Shown: piece after piece, positions 8,006 to 16,452 of the stretch
How positions within the stretch are numbered: the stretch's first letter is position 1
How the letters are laid out: each line of letters begins with the position of its first letter
Source of the DNA: Micromonospora cathayae
Lineage (GTDB): Bacteria; Actinomycetota; Actinomycetes; Mycobacteriales; Micromonosporaceae
Assembly: GCF_028993575.1 (NCBI RefSeq)
Contig: NZ_CP118615.1
Location: forward strand, 1 to 64,000
Reading direction: 5' to 3'
DNA: 64,000 nt
The notes under the pieces: generated by a model
What the model was told of the DNA's origin: nothing
What the model saw: only the letters and a program-made list of their open reading frames with translations
The model's database searches: none
Position numbers and translations under genes: made by a program

Positions 8006-8581
8006 ATGACAAGAAGCGAGCATCTCGCGGAACAGTTGGACTGGTACTGGCGCAAGAACCTGCGGCCACGGCTGGAGGGTCTCACCGACGAGGAGTACTT
8101 CTGGGAGCCGGTGCGTGGCTGCTGGAGCATCCGTCCACGTGGCGCGGCGGCCGCACCGATGTCGGTAGGTTCGGGGGAATGGACGATGGACTACCTGTTC
8201 CCTGGCCCGGAGCCGGCGCCAGTGACCACGATCGCCTGGCGGCTGGCGCACATCATCGTCTCGTGCCTGGGCTATCGGGTCGGATGGTACTTCGGCGGCC
8301 AGGACGTCGACTCCGAGACATTCGCCTACGCGGGGACCGCGGACGAGGCGCTGAAACAGCTCGATGAGATGTATGGGAAGTGGAACGCGGGGGTCCGCGA
8401 TCTTTCGGACGCTGACCTGGAGAATCCGCCCACGGTGGGTCCCGAGCGGTTTCCCATGGAGAACAGAATCCTGCACGTCAACAGGGAGCTGATCCATCAC
8501 GGTGCCGAGATTTCCCTGCTGCGCGACCTCTACCGCTGGCAGGACGGAGCCGTACCGCACCGAACATCACTTCCCCGGTGA
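8006..8581 (+). CDS. DinB-like protein (putative metal-dependent)
   Basis: 191 aa, DinB/YfiT-type four-helix bundle (DinB_2-like). Conserved features are WYWRKNLRPRLEGLTDEEYFWEP near the start, an RLAHII segment (H82) and HVNRELIHHGAEISLLRDLY near the end (H157, H164/H165). These histidines are candidates for the family's metal triad. Proteins of this family include bacillithiol- or mycothiol-dependent S-transferases, but many are uncharacterised. The start is the ATG at 8006; no strong Shine-Dalgarno is seen. The gene is intact although it lies inside the decayed second element. Confidence 0.8.
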   Translation: MTRSEHLAEQLDWYWRKNLRPRLEGLTDEEYFWEPVRGCWSIRPRGAAAAPMSVGSGEWTMDYLFPGPEPAPVTTIAWRLAHIIVSCLGYRVGWYFGGQDVDSETFAYAGTADEALKQLDEMYGKWNAGVRDLSDADLENPPTVGPERFPMENRILHVNRELIHHGAEISLLRDLYRWQDGAVPHRTSLPR

Positions 8582-9002
8582 CCGGCGATCGAGCCTCGGA
8601 GACCTACGTGGCCTCCGTGACGCTCCGTGGCTACGAGCTTCAGTGAAGCTGCGCTGTCGAGCAACCGTCCGATCCCGTCGCTGCCTCCGGCTGAATCACG
8701 CACGCGAGGGTGCAGCCGGTCCGGCCGATGCCGGCGGCAGGTGGCCAGCAGGCCGGGGCCGAGCCGGCCCGGCCCCGCACGACAAACGGGACCTTGACGC
8801 ACGGTCGGACGCTGCCGGAACAGCTCTCGTGTCACGGAACCGCGCCCTCGACCGGCACCGCCCCCATGCTTGGGCTTGCCGCGCGGCTCCGCACGCGCGC
8901 TCCTGGGTGATCATCGCTCGGGTATGTGGTGGGTCCACTTACGGCAGTCGGTCAACGACAACAAGTTTGCCAATGCCGCCCAAACCCTGACTGCTTACCC
9001 TT
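8582..9002. other. Gene-poor stretch
   Basis: I see no supportable gene, repeat or RNA between the DinB-like gene and the terminator hairpin at 9005. Frames present are short and compositionally random. Confidence 0.4.
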
Positions 9003-9004
9003 TT

Positions 9005-9032
9005 ATCCCGCCGGGGATGCCCCCGGCGGGAT
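9005..9032 (-). terminator. Hairpin after the beta-propeller gene
   Basis: Inverted repeat ATCCCGCCGGGG / CCCCGGCGGGAT with a 4-base loop, 17 bp past the stop of the reverse gene ending at 9049. It has no T-run, as is usual for high-GC actinomycetes. Confidence 0.6.
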
Positions 9033-9048
9033 GGTGCAGGATGGGTGA

Positions 9049-9969
9049 TCAGTCGCGCACCCGTACGACGCAGTAAGTAGTGTCGGGGGTCGCCGGGGCG
9101 GACAACCGCGCGTTGACCGCGTACAGGCTCGAGCCGAAGGAAACCACTGCCGACGGCTCGTCGAGGTCGCGGTCACGGATCACGTCGACCGGCGTAGCCC
9201 GCGTCAGCCGCTCGTTGAGGCGGAACTTGGCGATCACATTGTTCCGGTTGCGCACCACATACAGCGTGCGCCCCTCAAGCAGCAGGCCATCGCCATTGGA
9301 TACCGACACGCCGCCCGTGCTGATCTGAGCGGCCATGCCCGCGCGGGGATCGAAGCAGTAGAGCCGGCCGGTCTTGGCCTGCACGATAATGAGCTTGCCC
9401 GACCACGCGGCGACGATGCCGGTGTTACAGGCGGTGGGGTCGCCGAGACCACCCGGCAACGGCAGCGCCCGTACTCCCGACTGTCCGGGCAGCGACCCAT
9501 TGCGGCCAAACTCGACGCAGTAAACCTTGGCCTTCTCCGAGTCGGTGAAGAACATGGCATTCTTCGTGGCGGTCACGCCGTCGATGAACCCGCCGCCGAA
9601 ATCGTACGTCGCCAGGCATTCGCCGGTCGACTCACGGTAGACGGCCGCGCCGCCCATGTTGCCGCAGGCCGCCCAGATCCGACCTCGTTCGACCTCCAGA
9701 CCCGTTGCCTGGGTACCGGACACCGGCGGCACGAGGAGCATCCCGTTGCCGGTGCGCAGGTCGGCGCACCAGATACACCCGTCGGCCATGGAGCTGACGT
9801 AGATCTTCGTGCCGGTTCCGCGGGCGATCCCCTCCGGGCAGAACCCGTTCGGTAGGTTGATCACTGAGGGATACCGGCCGTTCCCGTGGTGGGCCGAGGC
9901 CGGAACTGCGGCGATGGCGGCCCCGATGGGCGCGGCAACGGCTGCGGCCAAGAGCGTTCGTCTGTGCAC
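9049..9969 (-). CDS. Tat-exported beta-propeller (SMP-30/NHL-like) protein
   Basis: 306 aa from the GTG at 9969, which has AAGGAG 8 bases upstream. The N-terminus VHRRTLLAAAVAAP has a twin-arginine pair, then a hydrophobic core and a PASA cleavage-type end, so export by Tat or Sec is likely. The mature protein has repeated strand units (GIARGTGTKIYVSSMADG, GLEVERGRIWAAC, GVTATKNAMFFTDSEKAKVY, LLEGRTLYVVRNRNNVIAKFRL) typical of six-bladed SMP-30/NHL propellers. The ligand is unknown. An upstream in-frame extension to about 10257 lacks a signal peptide and is rejected as the start. Confidence 0.78.
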   Translation of the reverse strand: MHRRTLLAAAVAAPIGAAIAAVPASAHHGNGRYPSVINLPNGFCPEGIARGTGTKIYVSSMADGCIWCADLRTGNGMLLVPPVSGTQATGLEVERGRIWAACGNMGGAAVYRESTGECLATYDFGGGFIDGVTATKNAMFFTDSEKAKVYCVEFGRNGSLPGQSGVRALPLPGGLGDPTACNTGIVAAWSGKLIIVQAKTGRLYCFDPRAGMAAQISTGGVSVSNGDGLLLEGRTLYVVRNRNNVIAKFRLNERLTRATPVDVIRDRDLDEPSAVVSFGSSLYAVNARLSAPATPDTTYCVVRVRD

Positions 9970-10373
9970 TGTCGTGCTCCTTCTAATAGGCGAACACGTA
10001 TATGGATATATGCGGATCAAGCACCGGGGCCACTTCGCCATTGCTCGACAAGCGATCGGATAGAGCCCGCGTGCCAAACCTGCCGATCGCCGCCGCCGGA
10101 GGATCCAGCGAGCCGAAGATCCGTGGCGGCCGGGTCGCTGGTGCACATGGAAGCGGTCTCCGGTGGCCTCACCACCGGCCCCGACGACGACTCCCCGCCA
10201 CCCATAGCCGCCAGCACTGTCACCCCTGCCGGGCTCGCCGGTCTGCTCGCCGAGCACGCCTACGTGTAGCGGCTCAAGGCCCGCAAGGGCGACGGCGGCA
10301 ACCCCGAGGTGTTCAGCCCGAGGTTACGGGGAGTCACTCCGGTGTACCCTCGAGCCTCTCGGCCACGTCTAGT
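9970..10373. other. Gene-poor stretch before the second arm repeat
   Basis: No convincing gene. A short + frame (10147-10269) ends in LLAEHAYV then a stop, followed in frame by RLKARKGDGG. It may be a remnant, but I cannot name it. Confidence 0.4.
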
Positions 10374-10531
10374 CATGGAGCTATTCATGATGCGAAACAC
10401 GAGATACCAGAGAAGTCAGGCATAGGCGGAGAACTGTTTGCGCAGCTCGTGAGGCGGGTGAAGCCACGGATCGAAACGTGGAATGCCAATTCCGATCCCA
10501 GGGCCCCAGGCTCGAATACTGCCAGACGCAC
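10374..10531 (+). repeat. Right-arm repeat, copy 2 (degenerate attR)
   Basis: A diverged duplicate of 7481-7637: ATGGAGCTATTCATGATGCG at the start, TTTGCGCAGCT in the middle, and a degraded tRNA-Arg-like tail (CCAGGCTCGAATACTGCCAG...ACGCAC at 10504-10531). The T-arm has lost pairing, so this copy is older. The sequence after it (AAGACTTCTCCCGCCG) matches position 1 onward and 7638 onward. Confidence 0.65.
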
Positions 10532-10627
10532 AAGACTTCTCCCGCCGCATGGACAACGTGTCCACCGACTGAAGACTCCGGCTGAACGCTCTCATGTTCC
10601 GCGCGGACGGAGTTCCGCACAGACGGA

Positions 10628-10657
10628 GACGGGGAACACCTTCCGGTGCTCCCCGTC
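10628..10657 (-). terminator. Hairpin after the 69-aa membrane protein gene
   Basis: Stem GACGGGGAACACC / GGTGCTCCCCGTC with one mismatch and a TTCC loop, 8 bp beyond the reverse gene's stop. Confidence 0.65.
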
Positions 10658-10664
10658 AGCCCCT

Positions 10665-10874
10665 TCACCTCACGATCTTGTGAAGGAGCGCGACGACCGC
10701 GATCCCTACCGACAGGCCCGCGATGTACCCCTCGCCTGCCGGGCCGACGGTTGTACCGATGCCGGTTCCGGCAAGGAGGATCACCACCCACCTCAACGAC
10801 AGGAGCTGCGCGGTCGACTCCTCTTCAGTTGTTTCCTCCTGCGCATCTCGCCCCCTTCTCTCGTCACTTGCCAT
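10665..10874 (-). CDS. Small membrane protein, unknown
   Basis: 69 aa. The first 22 residues are acidic and polar (DERRGRDAQEETTEEES), followed by two hydrophobic segments (about 27-42 and 49-65: WVVILLAGTGIGTTV and YIAGLSVGIAVVALLH). Likely a small inner-membrane protein. No clear Shine-Dalgarno site precedes the ATG. It is followed by a good terminator, which supports it as a real transcript. It is the first gene to the right of the degenerate attachment site. Confidence 0.5.
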   Translation of the reverse strand: MASDERRGRDAQEETTEEESTAQLLSLRWVVILLAGTGIGTTVGPAGEGYIAGLSVGIAVVALLHKIVR

Positions 10875-11113
10875 GAGAGAAGCAGGCGACTCAGAGAAGG
10901 GGGAAGAATGCCCGTCGCTTGTGTGCTGGAATCCAGGTCAGCGGACGCAGCAAACCGTGTTAAGAAACAGTGCTCCTGAGCCGGCTAACCGACAGAAATG
11001 CAGTCGACATAGACGTCGAAGATCAGACGATCGTTACTCACGGAAAGTGCTGACCTTGCCCGAAGCTCCTCTCGGCGGTGCCGACGGCCCACCAGCGCCC
11101 GCCCGTGCGGTGG

Positions 11114-11728
11114 TCACGGGAATCGTCCGGCGGGGTCGGAGGAGTGCGGGTCTCTGCGGACGTCGGTCCGCTCCCCGGCCGGCGATGCCCCCGGACGGAG
11201 ATGGCCCCGGCCGCGCGGCGCACCCGGCGAGAAGCGGGGAAACGGCCGGCCTGCCGCCTTCGGTCCGCCACCGCCGGGCCGCCTCGGTGTCGGGAACGCT
11301 CCGTCGAGCGAACGATCAGCGATCAGGCGCGTAATGCCTGGGTACCAGGAGGCCGCGCTCGCATAGTGCTGTTGTAGTGCCGGGCTGGAGGTGAAGGTGT
11401 CGATGATGTACGCCCGCCAGCCCCACTCGCCCTCCGCGTTCAGGCTCCTCTGTCGATACCAGATCCACTCGAACGCGTCCAGGACCAGTTCCGCCACGGC
11501 TCGAACCCGGTGATAGTCGGGATCGTCGGGATCGACCGGCTTCCCATCGTAGATGTACGGTCGTGTCTCGGGATACTCCACGAAGGTCTTGTCCAACTCC
11601 CGGAAGAGACCGATCGCACCGTAGTAGGTGGAGACGTGGTGAGCCTGCCGGGACAACCGGTAGCTGTAGATCGCGGAAGCCAGCGATGCCACTATCGCTA
11701 CGATTGAGAGGACTTCTGACGATTCCAT
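11114..11728 (-). CDS. Membrane-anchored protein, unknown, possibly with a misread tail
   Basis: 204 aa. Residues 6-23 form one transmembrane helix (VLSIVAIVASLASAIYSY). A helical cytoplasmic part follows, with STYYGAIGLFRELDKTF, YHRVRAVAELVLDAFEWIWY and WGWRAYIIDTF. Bacterial proteins of this shape are of unknown function. After about residue 145 (TRLIADRSLDG) the product becomes Pro/Gly/Arg-rich and low-complexity, with no helical pattern. I suspect the original C-terminus has been lost by frameshift or truncation and the frame simply runs on. Confidence 0.6.
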   Translation of the reverse strand: MESSEVLSIVAIVASLASAIYSYRLSRQAHHVSTYYGAIGLFRELDKTFVEYPETRPYIYDGKPVDPDDPDYHRVRAVAELVLDAFEWIWYRQRSLNAEGEWGWRAYIIDTFTSSPALQQHYASAASWYPGITRLIADRSLDGAFPTPRRPGGGGPKAAGRPFPRFSPGAPRGRGHLRPGASPAGERTDVRRDPHSSDPAGRFP

Positions 11729-12175
11729 GGTTTCCGGGCATCCAATCGAGGTGTGAGGCGTACCGCCAGGAGGATGAGGCGAGCTACCAACCAGCTCCAG
11801 GTACGTGCCGACTCCGACCGTCGCTCACCGCCGCCCGGAAAGCCCGATGACACCGTTCATGCTTCTCATACATTTACGCATACCGACATTGTCCTTAGCG
11901 GCGCAAGGCTGCCCGCCCGCGATTCGGAGTGCCTCGCCGGAGTCGCCCCCGCCAACGGACAGGTGCCCCGCAGGAAGCGCCCGCGCTGTCCCGCCGACCG
12001 CCGACCGCCGAACGCCGGCACGGCCCGGCACGGCCCGGCACGGCCCGGCACGGCCACCGGCTACCCGGTTCTGCTACGGCACGGCCCTGCTACCGGCGAT
12101 CGTCCGGGCGGCGTACGCCGCACTTGAGGAATGGTGACGATCCGTCGGGCTCGTCCGACGGCCGACGCCGAACGG
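11729..12175. other. Intergenic region with a 10-bp tandem repeat
   Basis: No supportable gene. At 12017-12056 the unit CGGCCCGGCA is repeated about four times exactly. Confidence 0.5.
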
Positions 12176-12817
12176 TCAGCGGAGTTGGAGGTCGCTGGCG
12201 GGGAAGTCGTACCAGGACAACTCGAAGGACGAGCCGACCTGCGGCACCACCGGGAACACGGCCCAGCTCGTCAGTTCCCGGCCGGGTGCGAGGTCGAACG
12301 ACTCGCCGGGCCGGGTGGTGGCGCAGTACGTGCTCTCCGCCTGCACGGTCCTGCCGTCGGCCAGGGTGAGCTGCGCGGACTCGCGGTCCTCGGCGGCGGT
12401 GGGGCAGTTCAGCGTCCACGGCACCACCGAGCCGTTGCGGTACCGGACGTTGAGCCGCAGCTTGCTGCCGGTGACCTCGGCGTTGACCAGGGTGACCGTC
12501 ATCGACGCCTGGTCGTAGAAGACCCGGTCGAGGCGGTACGTCCGGGGCTGCCCGTCTCCGGGAGGGGCGGACGGTGCCGTGGAAGTGGACGAGCCCGCTG
12601 GCGGCTTCGTCGACGGAGCAGCCGAGTCCGGTCCCCCGGTGGCCCCGGGGCCACCCGTCGGAGCGTCGGCGTCGGGGGTCCGGCCGGCGTCCACCGTACG
12701 GTCGGTCGCTGCGCGGTCGTCCCGGTTGGCCAGGTAGTTGCCGCCGACCGCGCCGACGACCGCCACACCGGCCAGCACCGTGACGATGGCCACCGTACCG
12801 ACGTGCCTCTTCTCCAT
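12176..12817 (-). CDS. Membrane-anchored extracytoplasmic protein (DUF4352-like fold)
   Basis: 213 aa from the ATG at 12817, preceded by GGGAG. The N-terminus (MEKRHVGT) leads into a transmembrane helix at about 8-26, then a 60-residue Pro/Gly/Thr/Ser linker (residues ~38-90). A C-terminal beta-sandwich-like domain starts at YRLDRVFYDQASMTVTLVNA and includes LRLNVRYRNGS, WTLNC and FELSWYDF. Two cysteines (WTLNC and STYC) could pair. This layout matches telokin-like/DUF4352 lipoprotein domains that follow a linker in actinomycetes. The function is unknown. Confidence 0.65.
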   Translation of the reverse strand: MEKRHVGTVAIVTVLAGVAVVGAVGGNYLANRDDRAATDRTVDAGRTPDADAPTGGPGATGGPDSAAPSTKPPAGSSTSTAPSAPPGDGQPRTYRLDRVFYDQASMTVTLVNAEVTGSKLRLNVRYRNGSVVPWTLNCPTAAEDRESAQLTLADGRTVQAESTYCATTRPGESFDLAPGRELTSWAVFPVVPQVGSSFELSWYDFPASDLQLR

Positions 12818-12978
12818 CACGGACTCCCACTGTGGCCGGCGCTGCTGGCGTGACGGTAACACCGCCCGACCAGTGGCCGGCGTCTCCGAGTCCGACAAGC
12901 CAGGGCGGTCCGTCCGTGGGCCGCGATGACCGTCCCCGCCAGAGCCGACGCCGCGGGTCGACGCCGCGGGTCGACGCC

Positions 12979-13016
12979 GCGAGGGTCCGACGCCGTGGAG
13001 TGCGTCGGACCCTCGC
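12979..13016. terminator. Strong 15-bp hairpin
   Basis: A perfect stem, GCGAGGGTCCGACGC / GCGTCGGACCCTCGC, with an 8-base loop, 16 bp after the reverse gene ending at 13033. It is preceded by three tandem CGACGCCGCGGGT units (from about 12947). Confidence 0.75.
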
Positions 13017-13032
13017 TTTCGCGTCAAACGGA

Positions 13033-13407
13033 CTAGACGTCCTTGAGGCAGGTCATGTAGGTGTAGCCGTACTGGTTCGAGAAGGCGATCTCGAGCCATC
13101 CGTTCGCATTCGACGTACCACACGCGGTGTACCGGTCACCCAGGGCGTACCACCCCGAGCAGTTGTACTGGTAACCGACCTGGGCGGTGGTAATCAGCGG
13201 GGCATCGTGGAATGGTGCCACCCGAATCGGCAGGTTGGTGGCGATGGATTCGACCCGACCGGTGGTGCAGTTGGCGATGGTGGCGCCCACATCCGACGTG
13301 GCGGCCGACACCCGGGTGAAGCTGGCACTGTCGGCTGCGGAGGCGGCCGAAGGCGCTCCCACCACGAACACGAACGCAAGCAGGAAAGCCGGAACGAATC
13401 TTCGCAC
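13033..13407 (-). CDS. Small secreted protein, SH3-like
   Basis: 124 aa with a clear Sec signal peptide (MRRFVPAFLLAFVFVVG ... AASA, residues 1-24). The mature ~100 aa contain four cysteines and short strands: LPIRVAPFHDAPLITTAQVGYQ, CSGWYALG and WLEIAFSNQYGYTYMTCL. The IRVAP...G...Y..G pattern resembles bacterial SH3 (cell-wall-binding) domains. Likely an exported wall-associated protein. It has its own terminator at 12979-13016. Confidence 0.7.
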   Translation of the reverse strand: MRRFVPAFLLAFVFVVGAPSAASAADSASFTRVSAATSDVGATIANCTTGRVESIATNLPIRVAPFHDAPLITTAQVGYQYNCSGWYALGDRYTACGTSNANGWLEIAFSNQYGYTYMTCLKDV

Positions 13408-14081
13408 GTCGATAATCTCCCTTGTTTACCGTACGGACAGTCGTCTCGTTGAGCAGCGCGACCGAGTGACGGAAACTCCACGGAAAACTGCCCGCCCCCG
13501 TTCCCACCTCGATCCTGCAAGACATCCATCGATATAGCAAGGGGTTATCCTCGCGTCACCCTCAGCGAGAATCGGCGTCGTCCGGCCCGGCCCACCTCCT
13601 CCGGCCGGAGACCATGCAACCGTCGATGCCGCAGGCGCGGCCGACGCCAGCGCGGTCACGTCCAACCATCCGCAGGAACGGCCGTCGACGCCGTATGCAC
13701 GGTCGGCTACCCCGACAGGTCATGGCGGCGGGGCGGACGGGACGGGCGTTGCACCAGCCGGCCGGCCCGCTGGATCAGCAGCCCCGCCGGCTGCACGAAG
13801 ATGGCCCGACGGGCGACCGCCTCGCCCTTCGCGTCGAGCTGGTAGCCGTCGACCCGCCTGGTCGGCCTTCCTCACCCGGCTACGGCACGCCCCACGCTGA
13901 GCACCCCCGCACCGCCTACGGCACGCCCGGCGCCGAGCACCTCCGCACCCGGCCGGTCCGGGTGAACCGCCGGCTCGGAGTGGACGGCCAGCCGGTTCGG
14001 GTGGACCGGGCGGCCATCCGCCGCCCTGGCGGAACACCCCGTCCACGGGACGTTCCGCCAGGGTGCGGGGCACGGTAAGGC
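13408..14081. other. Intergenic region without a convincing gene
   Basis: No frame here has a credible start and composition. A reverse frame near 13745-13860 encodes QLDAKGEAVARRAIF then LLIQRAGRLV and looks protein-like, but it has a stop just upstream and may be a gene remnant. Two imperfect ~36-bp repeats (CTACGGCACGCCC ... GAGCACC) lie at about 13880-13950. Confidence 0.4.
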
Positions 14082-14597
14082 TCAGCAGCCGGCGGTACGG
14101 ACGTAGTTCTGCGTCCCGAAGTACAGCGCCAGGTTGCCACTGAACCGCACCTTGATGTCACTGCCGTTCAGCCGCTGCTCGTAGTGCAGGTGGGAGCCGC
14201 TGGAACCACCGCTGTTGCCGACGTACCCGATGGTGGTGCCGTAGCCGACGCTGTCCCCCACCGAGACGTTGAACCCGCTGAGGTGCGCGTAGTACGTGGT
14301 GTACCCACCCCCGTGGTTGATCCGCACGTACCGGCCGTAGCTGGTGTCCCCGAGGTTGGCGACCACGTCGACGGTGCCCGGCGCGCTGGCCTTGACCGGA
14401 TCGCCGTGGTCGTCGGCCCGGTTGAAGTCGATCGCGTACTGCGGGCTGTGGCCGGTCCGGGTCTCGCCGGACCAGTTCTGGTTGCAGGGGAACGGCACCC
14501 GGAACGAGGGTGCCGCCGCGGCCGGGGCCGCCGGGACCAGTACGGCGGCGACCAGCACCGCGCCAACGCTGAGCAGACTCGCCAGACGGGACCGCAT
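14082..14597 (-). CDS. Secreted M23 (LytM) metallopeptidase
   Basis: 171 aa from the ATG at 14597 with GGAGG upstream. The signal peptide is residues 1-29 (MRSRLASLL ... APAAAA). The LytM domain has GHSPQYAIDFNR, which supplies the first His/Asp zinc ligands, the SAPGTVDVVANLG strand and the HLHYEQ HxH motif near the end. It would cleave peptide cross-links in peptidoglycan or act on other peptides outside the cell. It is a close paralogue of the longer enzyme at 51651-52427 but lacks that protein's C-terminal SH3-type extension. At 171 aa it is a minimal LytM with no separate wall-binding domain. Confidence 0.88.
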   Translation of the reverse strand: MRSRLASLLSVGAVLVAAVLVPAAPAAAAPSFRVPFPCNQNWSGETRTGHSPQYAIDFNRADDHGDPVKASAPGTVDVVANLGDTSYGRYVRINHGGGYTTYYAHLSGFNVSVGDSVGYGTTIGYVGNSGGSSGSHLHYEQRLNGSDIKVRFSGNLALYFGTQNYVRTAGC

Positions 14598-14707
14598 CCG
14601 AACCTCCACACTCGACAACATCGACTCTTCTGGATGTTGCCAGGGCGGCCGGAGCCGGGAAAGGCCGCGCCCTCGAATCCGGCTGGAGGAGCTACCGGCT
14701 GGAGGAG

Positions 14708-15178
14708 CTAGAGGAGCTTGCGCATCTGCACGGAGACCACCTGGTACCCCAGTTCCTCGTACAGGGCACGGGCACCGGTGTTGTGACCGAAGACGTTGAG
14801 GCCCACCGCCACCACGCCGGCTTCCCGGCACCACCGGTCGACGGCCTGCATGATTCCCCGGCCGTAGCCCCGGCGGCGCAACCCCTCGTGCACCTCCACG
14901 TCGTAGACGAAGGCGTGCGGGCCGTCGGACTTCCGCTCGGTGCCCACCCACGCCAGGCCCACCTCGACGTCGCCGTCGTAGACGGTCCAGAGCCGGTGGC
15001 CCGCCGTACCCAGCCCGTCGGGCAGCAGCCGCCGGTAGTCCGCCCGTGCCTTCTCCGTCGCCTCCGGCAGCGCCATCGCCCCACTGGCGACGATGCTCTG
15101 CGCGTAGTCGGCCTCGGCCCGCGCGGAATAGCGGGCGTACTGTTCCTCGGTCATCGGCTCGAGCCGGAGAGTCTGCAT
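14708..15178 (-). CDS. GNAT family N-acetyltransferase
   Basis: 156 aa. The acetyl-CoA site is visible as VEVHEGLRRRGYGRGIM (the R/Q-x-x-G-x-G/A loop), followed by NVFGHNTGARALYEELGYQVVS, the GNAT motif B end. The substrate is unknown. The N-terminal part (MTEEQYARYSARAEADYAQ) is typical of a small subgroup of actinomycete and firmicute GNATs. It lies 21 bp from the next acetyltransferase, in the same direction. Confidence 0.88.
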   Translation of the reverse strand: MQTLRLEPMTEEQYARYSARAEADYAQSIVASGAMALPEATEKARADYRRLLPDGLGTAGHRLWTVYDGDVEVGLAWVGTERKSDGPHAFVYDVEVHEGLRRRGYGRGIMQAVDRWCREAGVVAVGLNVFGHNTGARALYEELGYQVVSVQMRKLL

Positions 15179-15199
15179 TCCGGCACCCTATGCGGGCTC

Positions 15200-15721
15200 T
15201 CATTCCGCCTGGTGCACCCACCGGTGCAGCAGGTAACGCCGGCCCTTGTCCTCGACCTCCTGCGGGGCGAGGTCCGCCGGACGGAACCCCGCCGACCGGG
15301 CGACGGCGACGCTGCCGGCGTTGTCGGCCTCGATGTCCAGGTACACCTCGGGCATCGCCAGGGTGTCGTGCGCGTACCCGGTGACCAGCCGGAGAGCGGC
15401 GGTCGCCAGGCCACGCCTGCGGTACGCCGCCCCGACGACGTACCCGATGGTGTGCCCCACCGGGTTGAGCAGCACCTCGCCGCACGGCCGGTCGTCGCCC
15501 GCCTCGGTGATCACGAGATAGCGCCAACCGCCCTTCGCCCACGCCCGCCGGGTCATGTCCAGGTGGGTCCGGGCGGCGGCGAGGTCGAACGGGGCGGCCA
15601 CCGGCACCCGGAAGGCGATCTCGGGTTCGTCGAACAGGGCGACCATCGCGGCCAGGTCGTCGTCCGCCCAGGGGCGGAGCACGACGCGACCGTCGGACAG
15701 CCGAAGCTCGTCACCGCTCAT
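15200..15721 (-). CDS. GNAT family N-acetyltransferase (RimJ/RimL type)
   Basis: 173 aa. It opens with the RimJ/RimL pattern LSDGRVVLRPWADDDLAAMV, has the CoA loop YRRRGLATAALRLV and ends with the ADNAGSVAVARSAGFRPA motif. Such enzymes acetylate protein N-termini, antibiotics or small metabolites; the substrate cannot be told here. Its ATG overlaps the last 11 bases of the upstream VOC gene, so the two are translationally coupled. Confidence 0.88.
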   Translation of the reverse strand: MSGDELRLSDGRVVLRPWADDDLAAMVALFDEPEIAFRVPVAAPFDLAAARTHLDMTRRAWAKGGWRYLVITEAGDDRPCGEVLLNPVGHTIGYVVGAAYRRRGLATAALRLVTGYAHDTLAMPEVYLDIEADNAGSVAVARSAGFRPADLAPQEVEDKGRRYLLHRWVHQAE

Positions 15722-16121
15722 CGGGGGCCGCCACCGTGAACTCCTCGAACATGACCTCGTACCCGTCCGGGTCGAGACCGTAGAAGATCCTGGCCCAGCC
15801 GACGTCCTCCGGTTCCAGGGTCACCGGCAGCCCCTCGGCCCGCCACAGCTCGTACGTCGCGGTCAGGTCGGGGGTCGGCACCGCGAGGACGAAACCCTGC
15901 CCCACCGGGCCGGCCTTGACCGCCTGCTCCCGCTCGGCGTCGTGGTAGCCGTGCCGGTGCAGGTCCGACAGGATCAGCCAGGTGTGCCCGAAAGTGAGGT
16001 ACCGCAGGTTCGGCTGGTCCTGGCCCGGGATCTGCCGGAAGCCGAGCCGCAGGTAGAGGGCACAGGACCGGTCCAGGTCGGCGACCCGCAGCCCGACCTT
16101 CAGTTGGCGGGCACCCATCAT
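15711..16121 (-). CDS. VOC (glyoxalase/bleomycin-resistance fold) protein
   Basis: 136 aa. Paired beta-alpha-beta-beta-beta units are visible: LKVGLRVADLDRSCALYLRLGF, then a second half VPTPDLTATYELWRAEGLPV and FYGLDPDGYEVMFEEF. The last motif supplies the usual metal-binding Glu. The role could be a metal-dependent isomerase/dioxygenase or a drug-binding protein. It is the first gene of a three-gene reverse run with the two GNAT genes; two in-frame ATGs (16121, 16118) are equally likely starts. Confidence 0.85.
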   Translation of the reverse strand: MMGARQLKVGLRVADLDRSCALYLRLGFRQIPGQDQPNLRYLTFGHTWLILSDLHRHGYHDAEREQAVKAGPVGQGFVLAVPTPDLTATYELWRAEGLPVTLEPEDVGWARIFYGLDPDGYEVMFEEFTVAAPDER

Positions 16122-16150
16122 GCCGTGTTCCTCCCCAGGTTCGACGCGAC

Positions 16151-16331
16151 GACCCGTTCAGGATCGCGGACCCGTTCAGGATCGCGGTGACCCGATAAGG
16201 CACGCGGACCCGTTCAGGGGTCGCGGTGACCCGTTCAGGGTCGCGGTGACCGGACGCCGCCCGCAAGCCGCCGGCCCCGGACGCCGCCCGGGAGCCGCCG
16301 GGACCGGACGCCGCCCGCAAGCCGCCGGCCC
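16151..16331. repeat. Two adjacent tandem repeat arrays
   Basis: First array (16151-16249): five imperfect copies of GACCCGTTCAGGATCGCG at 18-21-bp spacing. Second array (16251-16331): three 27-bp copies beginning CGGACGCCGCCCG. Both are intergenic, upstream of the small membrane protein gene at 16453. Confidence 0.8.
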
Positions 16332-16452
16332 CGAAGCGGTCCGTACTCGTCCGGGGGCGTCCGTCCGCTTTCCGGCGAGCGGTTCCGGACCGGTCCGGGT
16401 GCGGTTCGCGATACCGGGGCCAGGCCCCGGCCGCCGGTTCTACAGTTTCGTC

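Noticed and set aside
8582..9002. Several small forward frames after the DinB-like gene
   Set aside because: None has a convincing start, composition or motif.
10147..10320. Short forward frame with an internal stop (LLAEHAYV, stop, RLKARKG)
   Set aside because: It could be a fragment of an island gene, but it has no recognisable domain and no ribosome site.
12131..12853. A forward coding sequence opposite the membrane protein gene
   Set aside because: Codon-position bias and the protein features (transmembrane helix, linker, beta-domain) favour the reverse strand; the forward frame is a GC-skew shadow.
13745..13880. Reverse-strand protein-like stretch with QLDAKGEAVARR
   Set aside because: A stop lies just upstream and no start is available; kept only as a possible remnant.
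13614..14078. 154-aa forward gene
   Set aside because: Arg/Pro-rich low-complexity product without a motif or ribosome site; it spans imperfect 36-bp repeats.
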